NCBI GenBank assembly: GCA_944324115.1
Contig: CALUVB010000013.1
Coordinates: forward strand, 1 to 46,928
Source of the DNA: an uncultured Elusimicrobiales bacterium
Lineage (GTDB): Bacteria > Elusimicrobiota > Elusimicrobia > Elusimicrobiales > Elusimicrobiaceae
Direction of reading: 5' to 3'
DNA length: 46,928 bases
Position numbers and translations under genes: made by a program. The notes beneath the pieces are model-generated. The model did not search any database. It had not been told where the DNA came from and saw nothing but the letters and a program-made list of their open reading frames with translations. Below, piece after piece: positions 39,833-46,928 of the stretch; within the stretch, counting starts at the first letter, position 1, and every line of letters starts with the position of its first letter.

Positions 39833-41881
39833 TTATTCGGTTACACCTAAGTTTTTTAGAAACGCTTTATTATTATACGGCCTGCCCAGAAACGCCTCCA
39901 CCATTTCATTCTCATCTTGCGCTGTACCGGGCGTGTAAATATATTTACGCAATTTAGCCCCCAGCTCTTCATTAAATAAACCCTGCTGTTCAAACTGGGA
40001 AAATATGTCTTCCGCAATGACTAAAGACCAAGCATACACATAATAACCCACATCATATGGATCTGTTAGACTCATAATATGGCCGAAACTGGCCTGCGGA
40101 TATGTGCCTTTGGTCAAGGGCGTGCCGGTAATTTCGTGCATTAAGCGACCATAAAGCTTTGTCGTATTGACCCGTTTTTGGGCTGTATGGGCCTGCAAGT
40201 CAAATTGTCCCAGGAAGTTCTGCCGCGCAAAAGCCAACGCCTCACCGCTGCGGCGGGAACGCACCAAAGCCTCTATCCATTCTTCCGGCAAAGGCTCCTC
40301 CGTCTGATAATGGGAAGAAATTCGCCGCAGAACCTGTGGCTGCCAGGCCCAATTTTCAAGCAGTTGGGAATGCGTCTCAATATAATCCCACGCCACATTG
40401 TCTCCGGTTAAACTGGCATAGCGAGACGTAGCTAAAGACATTTGCAGGACATGGCCAAATTCATGGAACAAAGTTTGCACGTCGCTGTGGGTAAGCAATG
40501 CCGGCAATCCTCCGCCCGCCGGCGTAAAATTCGCCGCGATAACGACCGACGGGATTTGATAGCTTCCGTCTGGCAGCTGGAAACGGTCTATAAAACTCCA
40601 GGTGGCGGCATGCGTATATTTCCCGTCACGCGGATAGGCGTCTAAATAAAAATAAGAAATCGTTTCTCCGGTTTTGGTATCCTTGATGCGATACGTTTGC
40701 ACGTCTTCATGCCATACCGGCAAATCCGCCGGCTCAAAGCTCAAGCCAAAAAGAGGGCCAAACGTATCAAACATGCCGCTGATTACTTTGTCCGCCGGAA
40801 AATATTCTTTTATCTTTTCTTCGTCTACGGCATAAGTTTTTTTCTTATACTGATTAGCCCAATAGGGCAACTCCCATGCGCTGAGCTCCGAACTTTGCAG
40901 GCCCGTCATTTGTTGTTTAAGCGCCAAATATTGTTGCGTTTCCTGTTGAGCTAAAGGACGGATTTGTTTTTCCAACTCCTTCAAAAAACTTTCCAATGTT
41001 TCATAATTTTTCGCCATACGCGCAGGCAACACATAATCCGGGTATTTGTCATATCCCAGCAGCCGCGCTTGGCGGGCACGCAGCTGCAGCGTATCTTCTA
41101 ACAGTTTGACGTTTTCTTTGCCGCCGCGTTTGGCAAATTTCGTCTGTAAGGCTCGGCGGGCGGATTCATCTTGGGCGTTTGCCATGAACGGATTATAATC
41201 TGGATATTTAAGCGTTACGATATATTTGCCTTCTTGGGTGCGTTCCAACCGGTTGATATAGGTTTCTTCCATACCCGCCAGCTGCTCCCGCGTCAACTCC
41301 AGACTGTCTTGATAATTATTTAAATTCACATTAAAACGCGTAATTTTGTCTAAACGCTGAGAATTAAGTTTCATGAATTTTTTGAGTTCTTTGTCGGAAA
41401 GCCCCATTCCGTTGCGTTCAAACTTCATCAGCCATTTGTCCAGCATGCGTTGCTGTTCGGCATCTAAAGCAGGGTGTGTGTCAGCATAGGCTTTAAGCGC
41501 TTGATACACGTCGCGGCGGGTAAAGAAATCTGCTTTCACTTTACTGCCGCGGGTCTCCAGCTGCGCAGCAGCTGCACGCACTGCGGCATCGGCATGAAAA
41601 TAAGCCAACAAAGACAAGGCTTTCGGCACAAACCAGTAGGCGCTGTAAGCATTCTCTAAAGCCAGCGCCGTATTATCAAATGTACGTTGTTCGGCCGGTA
41701 CGGCTACCAAAGCATTCAGATTTTGTTCCAAATCGGCATGAGCCTGCTGTTCCAAGGCACTCAATTCTGACGGGCTATAATCAAAACGGAGCAAGCCATT
41801 CTCAAACATCTTGTCATATGCCCCGCCAAATAAAGCCGGGGAAAAAGCGACGCTGGTCAAAACAGTCATTAATTTTTTCAT
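39833..41881 (-). CDS. Exported M3-family zinc oligopeptidase (Dcp/thimet-like)
   Basis: 682 aa, the usual M3A length. A signal peptide (MKKLMTVLTSVAFSPALFGGA) sends it to the periplasm, unlike cytosolic OpdA and PepF. The zinc motif HEFGH is at H473-H477, and the third ligand Glu lies in WDYIETHSQ, which replaces the usual DFVELPSQ. The substrate-binding region near the C-terminus has GHIMSLTDPYDVGYYVYAWSLVIAEDIF. It would trim oligopeptides imported into the periplasm, fitting amino-acid fermentation together with gdhA (inference). ATG 41881 has CGGAGGG upstream. It stands alone. Confidence 0.9.
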   Translation of the reverse strand: MKKLMTVLTSVAFSPALFGGAYDKMFENGLLRFDYSPSELSALEQQAHADLEQNLNALVAVPAEQRTFDNTALALENAYSAYWFVPKALSLLAYFHADAAVRAAAAQLETRGSKVKADFFTRRDVYQALKAYADTHPALDAEQQRMLDKWLMKFERNGMGLSDKELKKFMKLNSQRLDKITRFNVNLNNYQDSLELTREQLAGMEETYINRLERTQEGKYIVTLKYPDYNPFMANAQDESARRALQTKFAKRGGKENVKLLEDTLQLRARQARLLGYDKYPDYVLPARMAKNYETLESFLKELEKQIRPLAQQETQQYLALKQQMTGLQSSELSAWELPYWANQYKKKTYAVDEEKIKEYFPADKVISGMFDTFGPLFGLSFEPADLPVWHEDVQTYRIKDTKTGETISYFYLDAYPRDGKYTHAATWSFIDRFQLPDGSYQIPSVVIAANFTPAGGGLPALLTHSDVQTLFHEFGHVLQMSLATSRYASLTGDNVAWDYIETHSQLLENWAWQPQVLRRISSHYQTEEPLPEEWIEALVRSRRSGEALAFARQNFLGQFDLQAHTAQKRVNTTKLYGRLMHEITGTPLTKGTYPQASFGHIMSLTDPYDVGYYVYAWSLVIAEDIFSQFEQQGLFNEELGAKLRKYIYTPGTAQDENEMVEAFLGRPYNNKAFLKNLGVTE

Positions 41882-41937
41882 GATACCCTCCGTTTTAAAT
41901 TATAACAAAGCTCCCCCTTCTCTTTCTTTGCATACAA

Positions 41938-41963
41938 AAGCCCGGCATTTAAATGCCGGGCTT
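41938..41963. terminator. Terminator of the minor pilin-like gene
   Basis: A perfect 26-bp palindrome, AAGCCCGGCATTT/AAATGCCGGGCTT, followed by TT on the minus strand. It lies 160 nt beyond the minor pilin-like gene stop. Confidence 0.75.
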
Positions 41964-42124
41964 GTTGTGTCAACAAATCTGATTAGCCTTATATCCGGTT
42001 GATTACCATTATCGGCAGCTGGAAATCTGCAGAAAAATCTTTCTTCTTCATTTATTCCATGACACTGTTTCCATCAATTCGTGCGCCGTCTGGCTGCAGA
42101 GAGAAAATATTGCTTGTCCTGCTC

Positions 42125-42589
42125 TTACGGATTGGCTGTATCATCGGCAGCACATTCATCTGTCGCCGGAATCATCACATCACCACAAAGAGCGTAATTT
42201 TTATTCAACGCCTCGCAACCGGATCCTTCGCAACAAATTACTCCTGTCTTATAGGAAGGGATTTTAAGTACATAATTACCCGAATTAGTATTGCGACTGG
42301 CTGCAGCGCCAGTGGCAGATAATGTGTATATGTAGTTTGCTGTTTTTGCCTGGCTATCGCTGATTCGAGCATATGAAGCCGTGGGGATACGGCTAAAACT
42401 GACAGTATATTTCTGACCCAATGCACAACGTTTTTCTTGCTCCGAACGGATAGAGGTCAGCATGTTTTCTGCCTCCGTTGTACGGCGCGTTTCCAATACA
42501 CGAGAAAACTTGGGCACCGCCACAGAAGCCAACACGCCCAGCACAATAACTACCACTAAAAGTTCCGTCAAGGTAAAACCTTTCTTCAT
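42125..42589 (-). CDS. Minor pilin / pseudopilin-like protein (distinct subclass)
   Basis: 154 aa. A very short leader (MKKG) precedes FTLTELLVVVIVLGVLASVAVPKFSRVLETRRTTEAENML. Glu5 is present, but IE is replaced by TE and ALPQY by AVPKF, so it differs from the other pilins. The head has cysteine pairs (KRCALG, ICCEGSGCEALN, YALCGD). Unlike the other pilins, it has a conventional TTGGAGGACAG ribosome site and no T12 promoter or inverted repeat. It is therefore expressed differently and may be a constant minor pilin or pseudopilin. It is divergent from the ispH fusion gene. Confidence 0.85.
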   Translation of the reverse strand: MKKGFTLTELLVVVIVLGVLASVAVPKFSRVLETRRTTEAENMLTSIRSEQEKRCALGQKYTVSFSRIPTASYARISDSQAKTANYIYTLSATGAAASRNTNSGNYVLKIPSYKTGVICCEGSGCEALNKNYALCGDVMIPATDECAADDTANP

Positions 42590-42746
42590 CTGTCCTCCAA
42601 TATAACCTAATGGCTTATCTACATTACAAACTCTTTGTATATTGTACCACAAGAACACCTTTCCCGTATCCTTATCATCATTATAAACGATATTGTATGT
42701 TTGCCAAGGCCCCTTGCCGGACAAGCAATCCATATTCCCAATTTTC

Positions 42747-42752
42747 TATAAT
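42747..42752 (+). promoter_or_regulatory. -10 box of the ispH fusion gene, six bases from ATG
   Basis: TATAAT (42747-42752), GTAATT, ATG 42759. No ribosome site. The -35 is not clear. This fixes the start at MDKEQGVIV and not at upstream in-frame codons. Confidence 0.55.
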
Positions 42753-42758
42753 GTAATT

Positions 42759-44447
42759 ATGGATAAAGAACAAGGCGTTATCGTCGCCAAATCTGCCGGC
42801 TTCTGCCCCGGGGTAAAAGGAGCTATAGATAAAGTACTGGAACTGGAAGCTTCCGGAAAGAAGCCCGTCTACACCCTTGGCCCTTTGATTCACAACCGCC
42901 AAGTAACCGACATGTTGGAGGCCAAGCAAATTACTTCCGTGGAGCGGCCAGACCAGGCAACCGATAAAAACGGCGTATTGGTAATCCGGGCCCATGGCAT
43001 TACACCGGCCTTCCGACAGGAAGTCATGCAAAGCGGTATGGAAGTGGTAGACGCCACCTGTCCGCTGGTCAAACATGCCCACGACGTCATTTCCCAATAT
43101 GCCCAACAAGGATATCATACGGTAATTGTGGGAGACAGCGGGCATGCCGAAGTAATTGGACTGCTGGGTTGCACACAAGGCAAAGGCGTAGTGGTGTCTG
43201 GTCCGCAGGAAGCGGAGAAATTACCCTCTTTTGATAAAGTAAACGTAGTGGCGCAAACCACCCAAAAAGAAAGCGTTTTCTTGGAAACGGCTGAAGTAAT
43301 CAAACGCAAATCTGCCGTCTGCCAAATATCCAACACCATTTGCCACCCGACTAAATTGCGCCAAAGCGAAACGATACAAATGGCAAAAAATGCAGATTTA
43401 GTCATTGTGGTGGGCGGCAAGCACAGCGCCAATACCGCCCGGCTGGCGTTATTGTGCCGCGAGTTGGCCCCCGCCGTGCTGCATATTGAAACGGAAAGCG
43501 AACTGACTCCGCAGCAAGTATTGGCCCCCAAACGTATTTTTATTACCGCCGGAGCGTCTACCCCCAATTGGGTCATCGACCAAGTGGCAGATTGGGTACG
43601 TCAAACCCGCAAACACCGGGGTTTTGCTTTCATAGGCATGCTGCAGCGGCTGTGGGCAAAAGGCGTTTCGTATTCTTTTTATACCGCTTTTGCCGCCATG
43701 GCTTTGACTTATGTATGTTTGAAACTGGAAGGGTTGCACAGTCAGTGGAAACCGCTCGCGTTTTCGTGGTTATTTGTATTTAGCTTAACTACAGTGAACC
43801 GCGCCTTTGAAGACAAAGCCCGCCCCGCCGGGCGGCTTTCCGCACTGCCGGGCTTCATTGCGGCCGGGCTGGGGCTTTTGGTGGCTTGGCTGATGGGGCC
43901 GGAAGTGTTTGGGTTGTCTGCGGCTTTTATAGCGGCCGGATTGTTCTATCCATTCAGACATCTTTTAAAATTAAAAATTTTGGCTTTGCCCGGCACAAAA
44001 GATTTTTTTACAGCGCTGGGCTGGGGGTTTTCCTGCGCTTTTTTGCCGGCTTTTGCCAATGGCATGGTATTGCGCAAGGCGGTCTATTTGGCTATTTTTT
44101 ACGCCGTACTGCTGGTATTTATGCGCTCGGTAACGTTAGGCTTCACCTCCGCCAATAAAGATTTAATGATTGGCAAAGAAAGTTTTTATAAAGCTTTTGG
44201 CATTGGCAAAACCAAATTAGCGGTAGCTGTCCTGTTGATCATGCTGACCGCCGTGCTGGTTACTTTGCTGATGATTACATGGAAGCCTGCCTTAGTGGCT
44301 ATGCTGCTGCTGGGTAATCTCTACACCCTATTTATAGTAATATACTATTATAGCCACCCTGCCTCACGCGGGGTGAAGGAAGAAACGCTGATTGACGGAC
44401 AATTTTTTGTATTGTGGCTGCTGGCGTGGTTTTCCCGTTTTATTTGA
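42759..44447 (+). CDS. ispH: IspH (HMB-PP reductase) fused to a C-terminal UbiA-like membrane domain
   Basis: 562 aa. Residues 1-285 are a full 4Fe-4S IspH, last enzyme of the MEP isoprenoid pathway. Cluster ligands are C16 (AGFCPGV), C101 (DATCPLV) and C195 (NTIC). Substrate-site residues include H45, H79, H129/E131 (HAEVIG), QTT (166-168) and GASTP. Residues 290-562 add eight or nine membrane helices. VNRAFEDKARPAGR (346-359), YPFRHLLKLKILALPGTKDF and RSVTLGFTSANKDLMIG recall the two Asp-rich loops of UbiA prenyltransferases, but the Asp pattern is degenerate. An isoprenoid-making enzyme would thus be tethered to a possible isoprenoid-using or -binding membrane module. IspH family confidence is high, UbiA relation moderate. 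pfk follows after 14 nt and rlmB after that, suggesting one operon. Confidence 0.85.
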   Translation: MDKEQGVIVAKSAGFCPGVKGAIDKVLELEASGKKPVYTLGPLIHNRQVTDMLEAKQITSVERPDQATDKNGVLVIRAHGITPAFRQEVMQSGMEVVDATCPLVKHAHDVISQYAQQGYHTVIVGDSGHAEVIGLLGCTQGKGVVVSGPQEAEKLPSFDKVNVVAQTTQKESVFLETAEVIKRKSAVCQISNTICHPTKLRQSETIQMAKNADLVIVVGGKHSANTARLALLCRELAPAVLHIETESELTPQQVLAPKRIFITAGASTPNWVIDQVADWVRQTRKHRGFAFIGMLQRLWAKGVSYSFYTAFAAMALTYVCLKLEGLHSQWKPLAFSWLFVFSLTTVNRAFEDKARPAGRLSALPGFIAAGLGLLVAWLMGPEVFGLSAAFIAAGLFYPFRHLLKLKILALPGTKDFFTALGWGFSCAFLPAFANGMVLRKAVYLAIFYAVLLVFMRSVTLGFTSANKDLMIGKESFYKAFGIGKTKLAVAVLLIMLTAVLVTLLMITWKPALVAMLLLGNLYTLFIVIYYYSHPASRGVKEETLIDGQFFVLWLLAWFSRFI

Positions 44448-44461
44448 TTTTTGGAGGAAAT

Positions 44462-45562
44462 ATGGGGATTAAAAAAATCGGTATTTTAACTGCAGGCGGA
44501 GACTGCCCCGGCTTAAATGCCGTGGTGCGCGCAGTAAGCAAAAATGCACTGCGCCATGGAGTAAAAGTATTGGGTTTTAAAAACGGCTTTGACGGATTGG
44601 TCCGCAACGAATTTATTGAAATTGATGAACATATCGTATCAGGTATCCTCACCTTAGGCGGTACTATTTTAGGCACCAGCAATTTGGCCAATCCGTTCCG
44701 CTACACGCTGCCCCCGTTTGGCACGCCGGAAAACCCGCGGGATTTGTCATCGGTTGTATTGCATAATTTCAAAGAAAACAATTTAGACGCGTTGATTGCT
44801 ATCGGCGGAGACGGTACCCTGCATATGGCCCAGCAATTTATAGAACTGGGCATGCCTGTGGTAGGTGTACCCAAAACAATAGACAATGATCTTTCCTGCA
44901 CGGATTTAACCTTTGGATTTGACTCGGCAATGGCAGTAGCCACCGATGCGGTGGACCGCATTCATACCACCGCCCAAAGCCATCACCGCGTGATGATTAT
45001 TGAAACTATGGGCCGATATGCGGGCTGGATTGCGCTGCGTTCTGCCATAGCCGGCGGCGGAGACATCGTGCTGATACCGGAAATTCCTTACAATGAGCAA
45101 ATCATCATAGACGCTATTTTGGACCGCCGCTCCAAAGGCAAGAACTTCAGCATTATCGTGGCGGCTGAAGGCGCAAAAAATGAGGCCGGAGAACAAGCCG
45201 TTACCCGCACGGTGGCTGCTTCCACTGATCCGGTACGCTTAGGAGGCATAGGCTTTAAAATCAGCAATATGGTAGAAACGGCCTGCCATGTAGAAAGCCG
45301 CGTGGTCGTACTGGGGCACTTGCAGAGAGGCGGCACGCCTACACCGTTTGATCGTTGGCTTTCCACCCGTTTTGGCGCACGAGCGATGGATTTGGTAATG
45401 GAAGGCAAGTTTGGCTACATGGTAGCCTTGAAGGGGCTTTCTATTGGAGAATGTAAGATTTCCGATGCGATCTCTAAACTCAAATTGGTAGATCCGAATG
45501 GAGAAGAAGTCAAAACCGCGTTGGAAGTAGGCATGAGCTTTGGTTCGGCCCAAATCGGTTAA
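44462..45562 (+). CDS. 6-phosphofructokinase (ATP- or PPi-type; mixed signature)
   Basis: 366 aa. Phosphorylates fructose-6-phosphate in glycolysis. ILTAGGDCPGLNA (8-20), GGDGT (115-119), PKTIDND (137-143), TTAQSHHRVMIIETMGRYAGWIA and HLQRGGTPTPFDRWLS are the phosphofructokinase motifs. In ATP-dependent PFK, Gly stands both in GGDG and before TIDND; in PPi-dependent PFK, Asp and Lys do. Here Gly118 is paired with Lys138, the mixed form seen in some ATP enzymes of Actinobacteria. The donor is therefore undecided. A membrane PPase gene 7 kb away makes PPi economy relevant. ATG 44462 has GGAGG just upstream; the in-frame extension into ispH is not used. Confidence 0.92.
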   Translation: MGIKKIGILTAGGDCPGLNAVVRAVSKNALRHGVKVLGFKNGFDGLVRNEFIEIDEHIVSGILTLGGTILGTSNLANPFRYTLPPFGTPENPRDLSSVVLHNFKENNLDALIAIGGDGTLHMAQQFIELGMPVVGVPKTIDNDLSCTDLTFGFDSAMAVATDAVDRIHTTAQSHHRVMIIETMGRYAGWIALRSAIAGGGDIVLIPEIPYNEQIIIDAILDRRSKGKNFSIIVAAEGAKNEAGEQAVTRTVAASTDPVRLGGIGFKISNMVETACHVESRVVVLGHLQRGGTPTPFDRWLSTRFGARAMDLVMEGKFGYMVALKGLSIGECKISDAISKLKLVDPNGEEVKTALEVGMSFGSAQIG

Positions 45563-45583
45563 GCGTTAGCACCCGGAGAAAAT

Positions 45584-46333
45584 ATGAGCGAAAACTTAGA
45601 CACTCTTTTTGGTATTCATGCCGTCATGGAAGCATTAAAAAGCAAAAAACGCAACGTCGTACAGCTCTATGTGGCAGATAATAAAGCCGGACATCGCACC
45701 GTAGAAGAAATTATACGTTTGGCCAAACGCAATAATGTCAAAATAGACCGCATGGATTTAAAAATGATGGACCGCTTGACCAAAGGCGCCAATCACCAAG
45801 GCGTATTGGCCAAAGCCCAGCCGGTGCGTCTGATGAAGCTTTCCTCTGCGCTGTACGAATCCGACGGGAACAAAAAAGATCTTTGGCTGGCAATAGACGA
45901 AATGACTGACCCGCAAAATTTGGGCGCTATTATCCGCAGTGCGGCGTGCTTGGGCTTTTCCACCATCATCTTACCCCAACGGCGTACGGTGGGGCTTACG
46001 CCGGCAGTATATAAAGTGGCCTGCGGTGCAGTGGAACGGGTAAATATTGTGGAAGTGAGCAACCTTTCTAATGCGTTGTTGGACTTAAAAGAAGAAGGGT
46101 TTTGGATATATGGAGCGGATATGGAAGGACAGCCTATCACTCAGACGGACTATGCTTCCCCTGCAGTGCTGGTCATTGGCTCGGAAGGCACCGGCATACG
46201 CGAAAAAACGGCCGAAAACTGCGACCAAATTATCTCCATTCCGCAGCGGGGCGGCGTAGAAAGTTTGAATGCTTCCGCCGCGGCAAGCATTATCATGTAT
46301 GATATGTTTGCCAAAATACAGCTGAAAAAATAA
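45584..46333 (+). CDS. rlmB: TrmH/SPOUT-family RNA 2'-O-methyltransferase (RlmB-like)
   Basis: 249 aa. An N-terminal substrate-binding domain (LFGIHAVMEALKSKKRNV) is followed by the knotted SPOUT domain: DPQNLGAIIRSAACLGF (motif 1), LVIGSEGTGIRE (motif 2) and ISIPQRGGVESLNASAAASIIMYD (motif 3), which binds S-adenosylmethionine. The layout matches RlmB, which methylates G2251 of 23S rRNA. tRNA-modifying TrmH relatives are a possible alternative. It follows pfk by 21 nt with CGGAGAA before ATG, completing the ispH-pfk-rlmB unit, which ends at a strong bidirectional terminator. Confidence 0.92.
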   Translation: MSENLDTLFGIHAVMEALKSKKRNVVQLYVADNKAGHRTVEEIIRLAKRNNVKIDRMDLKMMDRLTKGANHQGVLAKAQPVRLMKLSSALYESDGNKKDLWLAIDEMTDPQNLGAIIRSAACLGFSTIILPQRRTVGLTPAVYKVACGAVERVNIVEVSNLSNALLDLKEEGFWIYGADMEGQPITQTDYASPAVLVIGSEGTGIREKTAENCDQIISIPQRGGVESLNASAAASIIMYDMFAKIQLKK

Positions 46334-46346
46334 TATCTTTCCAAAC

Positions 46347-46379
46347 AAAAAACCGCCTCTGTTTATGAGGCGGTTTTTT
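46347..46379. terminator. Bidirectional terminator between rlmB and pilin gene
   Basis: AAAAAACCGCCTC-TGTTTAT-GAGGCGGTTTTTT. Confidence 0.93.
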
Positions 46380-46387
46380 AAGGTCTG

Positions 46388-46928
46388 TTAATCCAAATAC
46401 CACCAATAGTATGCGCTATTTGTAGGGGAAACTATTTTATTATCATGCCCGGCTAGGAATTTGCATAACTCCTTGCCTTTAGTGTATCCTTGATTGGTTG
46501 AACAGTATAACTTTTTTCCGGGAACGCCAATCTCTTGCGAGTAAGGATAAAAAATAATTCCCCAATCTTGGGTTAAATTGTCCGCCTGTAAACGCTCGCG
46601 CGAAATATACAAAGTATATCTGAAATATTTTGTTGAAAACCAAACACTGGAGCTTGCTGAGATATTGTTTGGAACAACCGATAACTGGTCAAAACTCGTT
46701 GGAAAGGTACCATTGGCCATCATATATTCTTCCACCGCAGCCGATAAACTGCGCATCGTAACCACAGCTTCCGCGGCACGGCTTTTTGTTACCGCTTTTG
46801 TATACTGCGGCAAGGCAATAGCCGCCAAAATGCCAATTATCAGCACCACCACCAACAGCTCTATCAGCGTAAAGCCGCCAAAATCGGCTTTTCGGAAACT
46901 TTTAATACGAAAAATATTTTTTTGATAT
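46388..46928 (-). CDS. Type IV pilin-like protein (5' end beyond window)
   Basis: At least 179 aa in the open frame. The leader end YQKNIFRIKSFRKADFGG is visible and open to the window edge. It is followed by FTLIELLVVVLIIGILAAIALPQYTKAVTKSRAAEAVV. The C-terminal head has CSTNQGYTKGKELCKFLAG. The start codon, and therefore the promoter, lie beyond position 46928. The first visible minus-strand bases (ATATCAAAAAAA) match the right arm of the inverted repeat at the other pilin starts, so a T-tract promoter with TTTTTTGATAT should lie just outside. Confidence 0.88.
   Translation of the reverse strand, partial: YQKNIFRIKSFRKADFGGFTLIELLVVVLIIGILAAIALPQYTKAVTKSRAAEAVVTMRSLSAAVEEYMMANGTFPTSFDQLSVVPNNISASSSVWFSTKYFRYTLYISRERLQADNLTQDWGIIFYPYSQEIGVPGKKLYCSTNQGYTKGKELCKFLAGHDNKIVSPTNSAYYWWYLD

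Noticed and set aside
41999-42322. Plus-strand frame opposite the minor pilin-like gene
   Set aside because: Shadow of the pilin-like gene and its 3' region; no ribosome site.

Overview
The window looks like chromosomal DNA of a Gram-negative-type (diderm), probably anaerobic gut-type bacterium, and I infer the Elusimicrobiota (Elusimicrobium-like). The reasons are lipid A/LPS genes (waaA, a heptosyltransferase, lptF/lptG), an Omp85-type and a very large outer-membrane barrel, a membrane pyrophosphatase, a fermentative-type glutamate dehydrogenase, and above all many dispersed type IV pilin-like genes carrying GFTLIELLVV(V). The phylum call is inference. No insertion sequence, prophage or CRISPR array was seen.

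Layout. 0-4.4 kb: a decayed pilin fragment behind a 35-nt A tract, lexA, a DtxR/MntR-type regulator, gdhA and a dicarboxylate/amino-acid symporter. 4.4-6.5 kb: rnhA with a clamp-binding-like tail, the RNase P RNA gene, and a frameshifted pilin pseudogene. 6.5-18.2 kb: an envelope block with a GT9 glycosyltransferase carrying an extra half-domain, waaA, comF, a giant SprA-like barrel, and divergent lptF-lptG. 18.2-27.3 kb: nucleoside phosphorylase, pilin, corA, a membrane Ser/Thr kinase with an extracytoplasmic TPR sensor, murI-pgeF, a CPA-type antiporter, a REC-GGDEF protein and a pilin. 27.6-34.3 kb: phosphoglucomutase, an OM protein with murB, tRNA-Asp, dCMP deaminase, a BamA/TamA-like protein and a frameshifted Sel1 protein. 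34.4-46.9 kb: ferritin-like protein, hppA, pilin, DUF4156-like lipoprotein, an unknown membrane protein, an M3 peptidase, a minor pilin-like gene, an IspH-membrane-domain fusion with pfk and rlmB, and a pilin cut by the window edge.

Two systems stand out. First, all seven pilin-like loci lie on the minus strand. The three intact ones whose upstream region is visible share one promoter cassette: a -35 box, 2 nt, exactly twelve T, GA, a -10 box, 6 nt, then ATG. The T tract is the -35/-10 spacer, and a hairpin-forming inverted repeat covers the -10 and the first codons with the ATG in its loop. Two decayed copies have T tracts of 6 and 35. This suggests length-dependent (phase-variable or spacing-critical) pilin expression. 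Second, many non-pilin genes (rnhA, murI, ispH, the antiporter, the REC-GGDEF gene, the kinase) also have a -10-like hexamer exactly 6 nt before ATG, which predicts leaderless mRNAs; this rule also helps choose start codons.

The genes together cover envelope building (LPS core, LPS export, peptidoglycan precursors, OM proteins), PPi-linked energy metabolism (membrane PPase and a PFK with mixed ATP/PPi signatures), isoprenoid synthesis, and DNA/RNA housekeeping.
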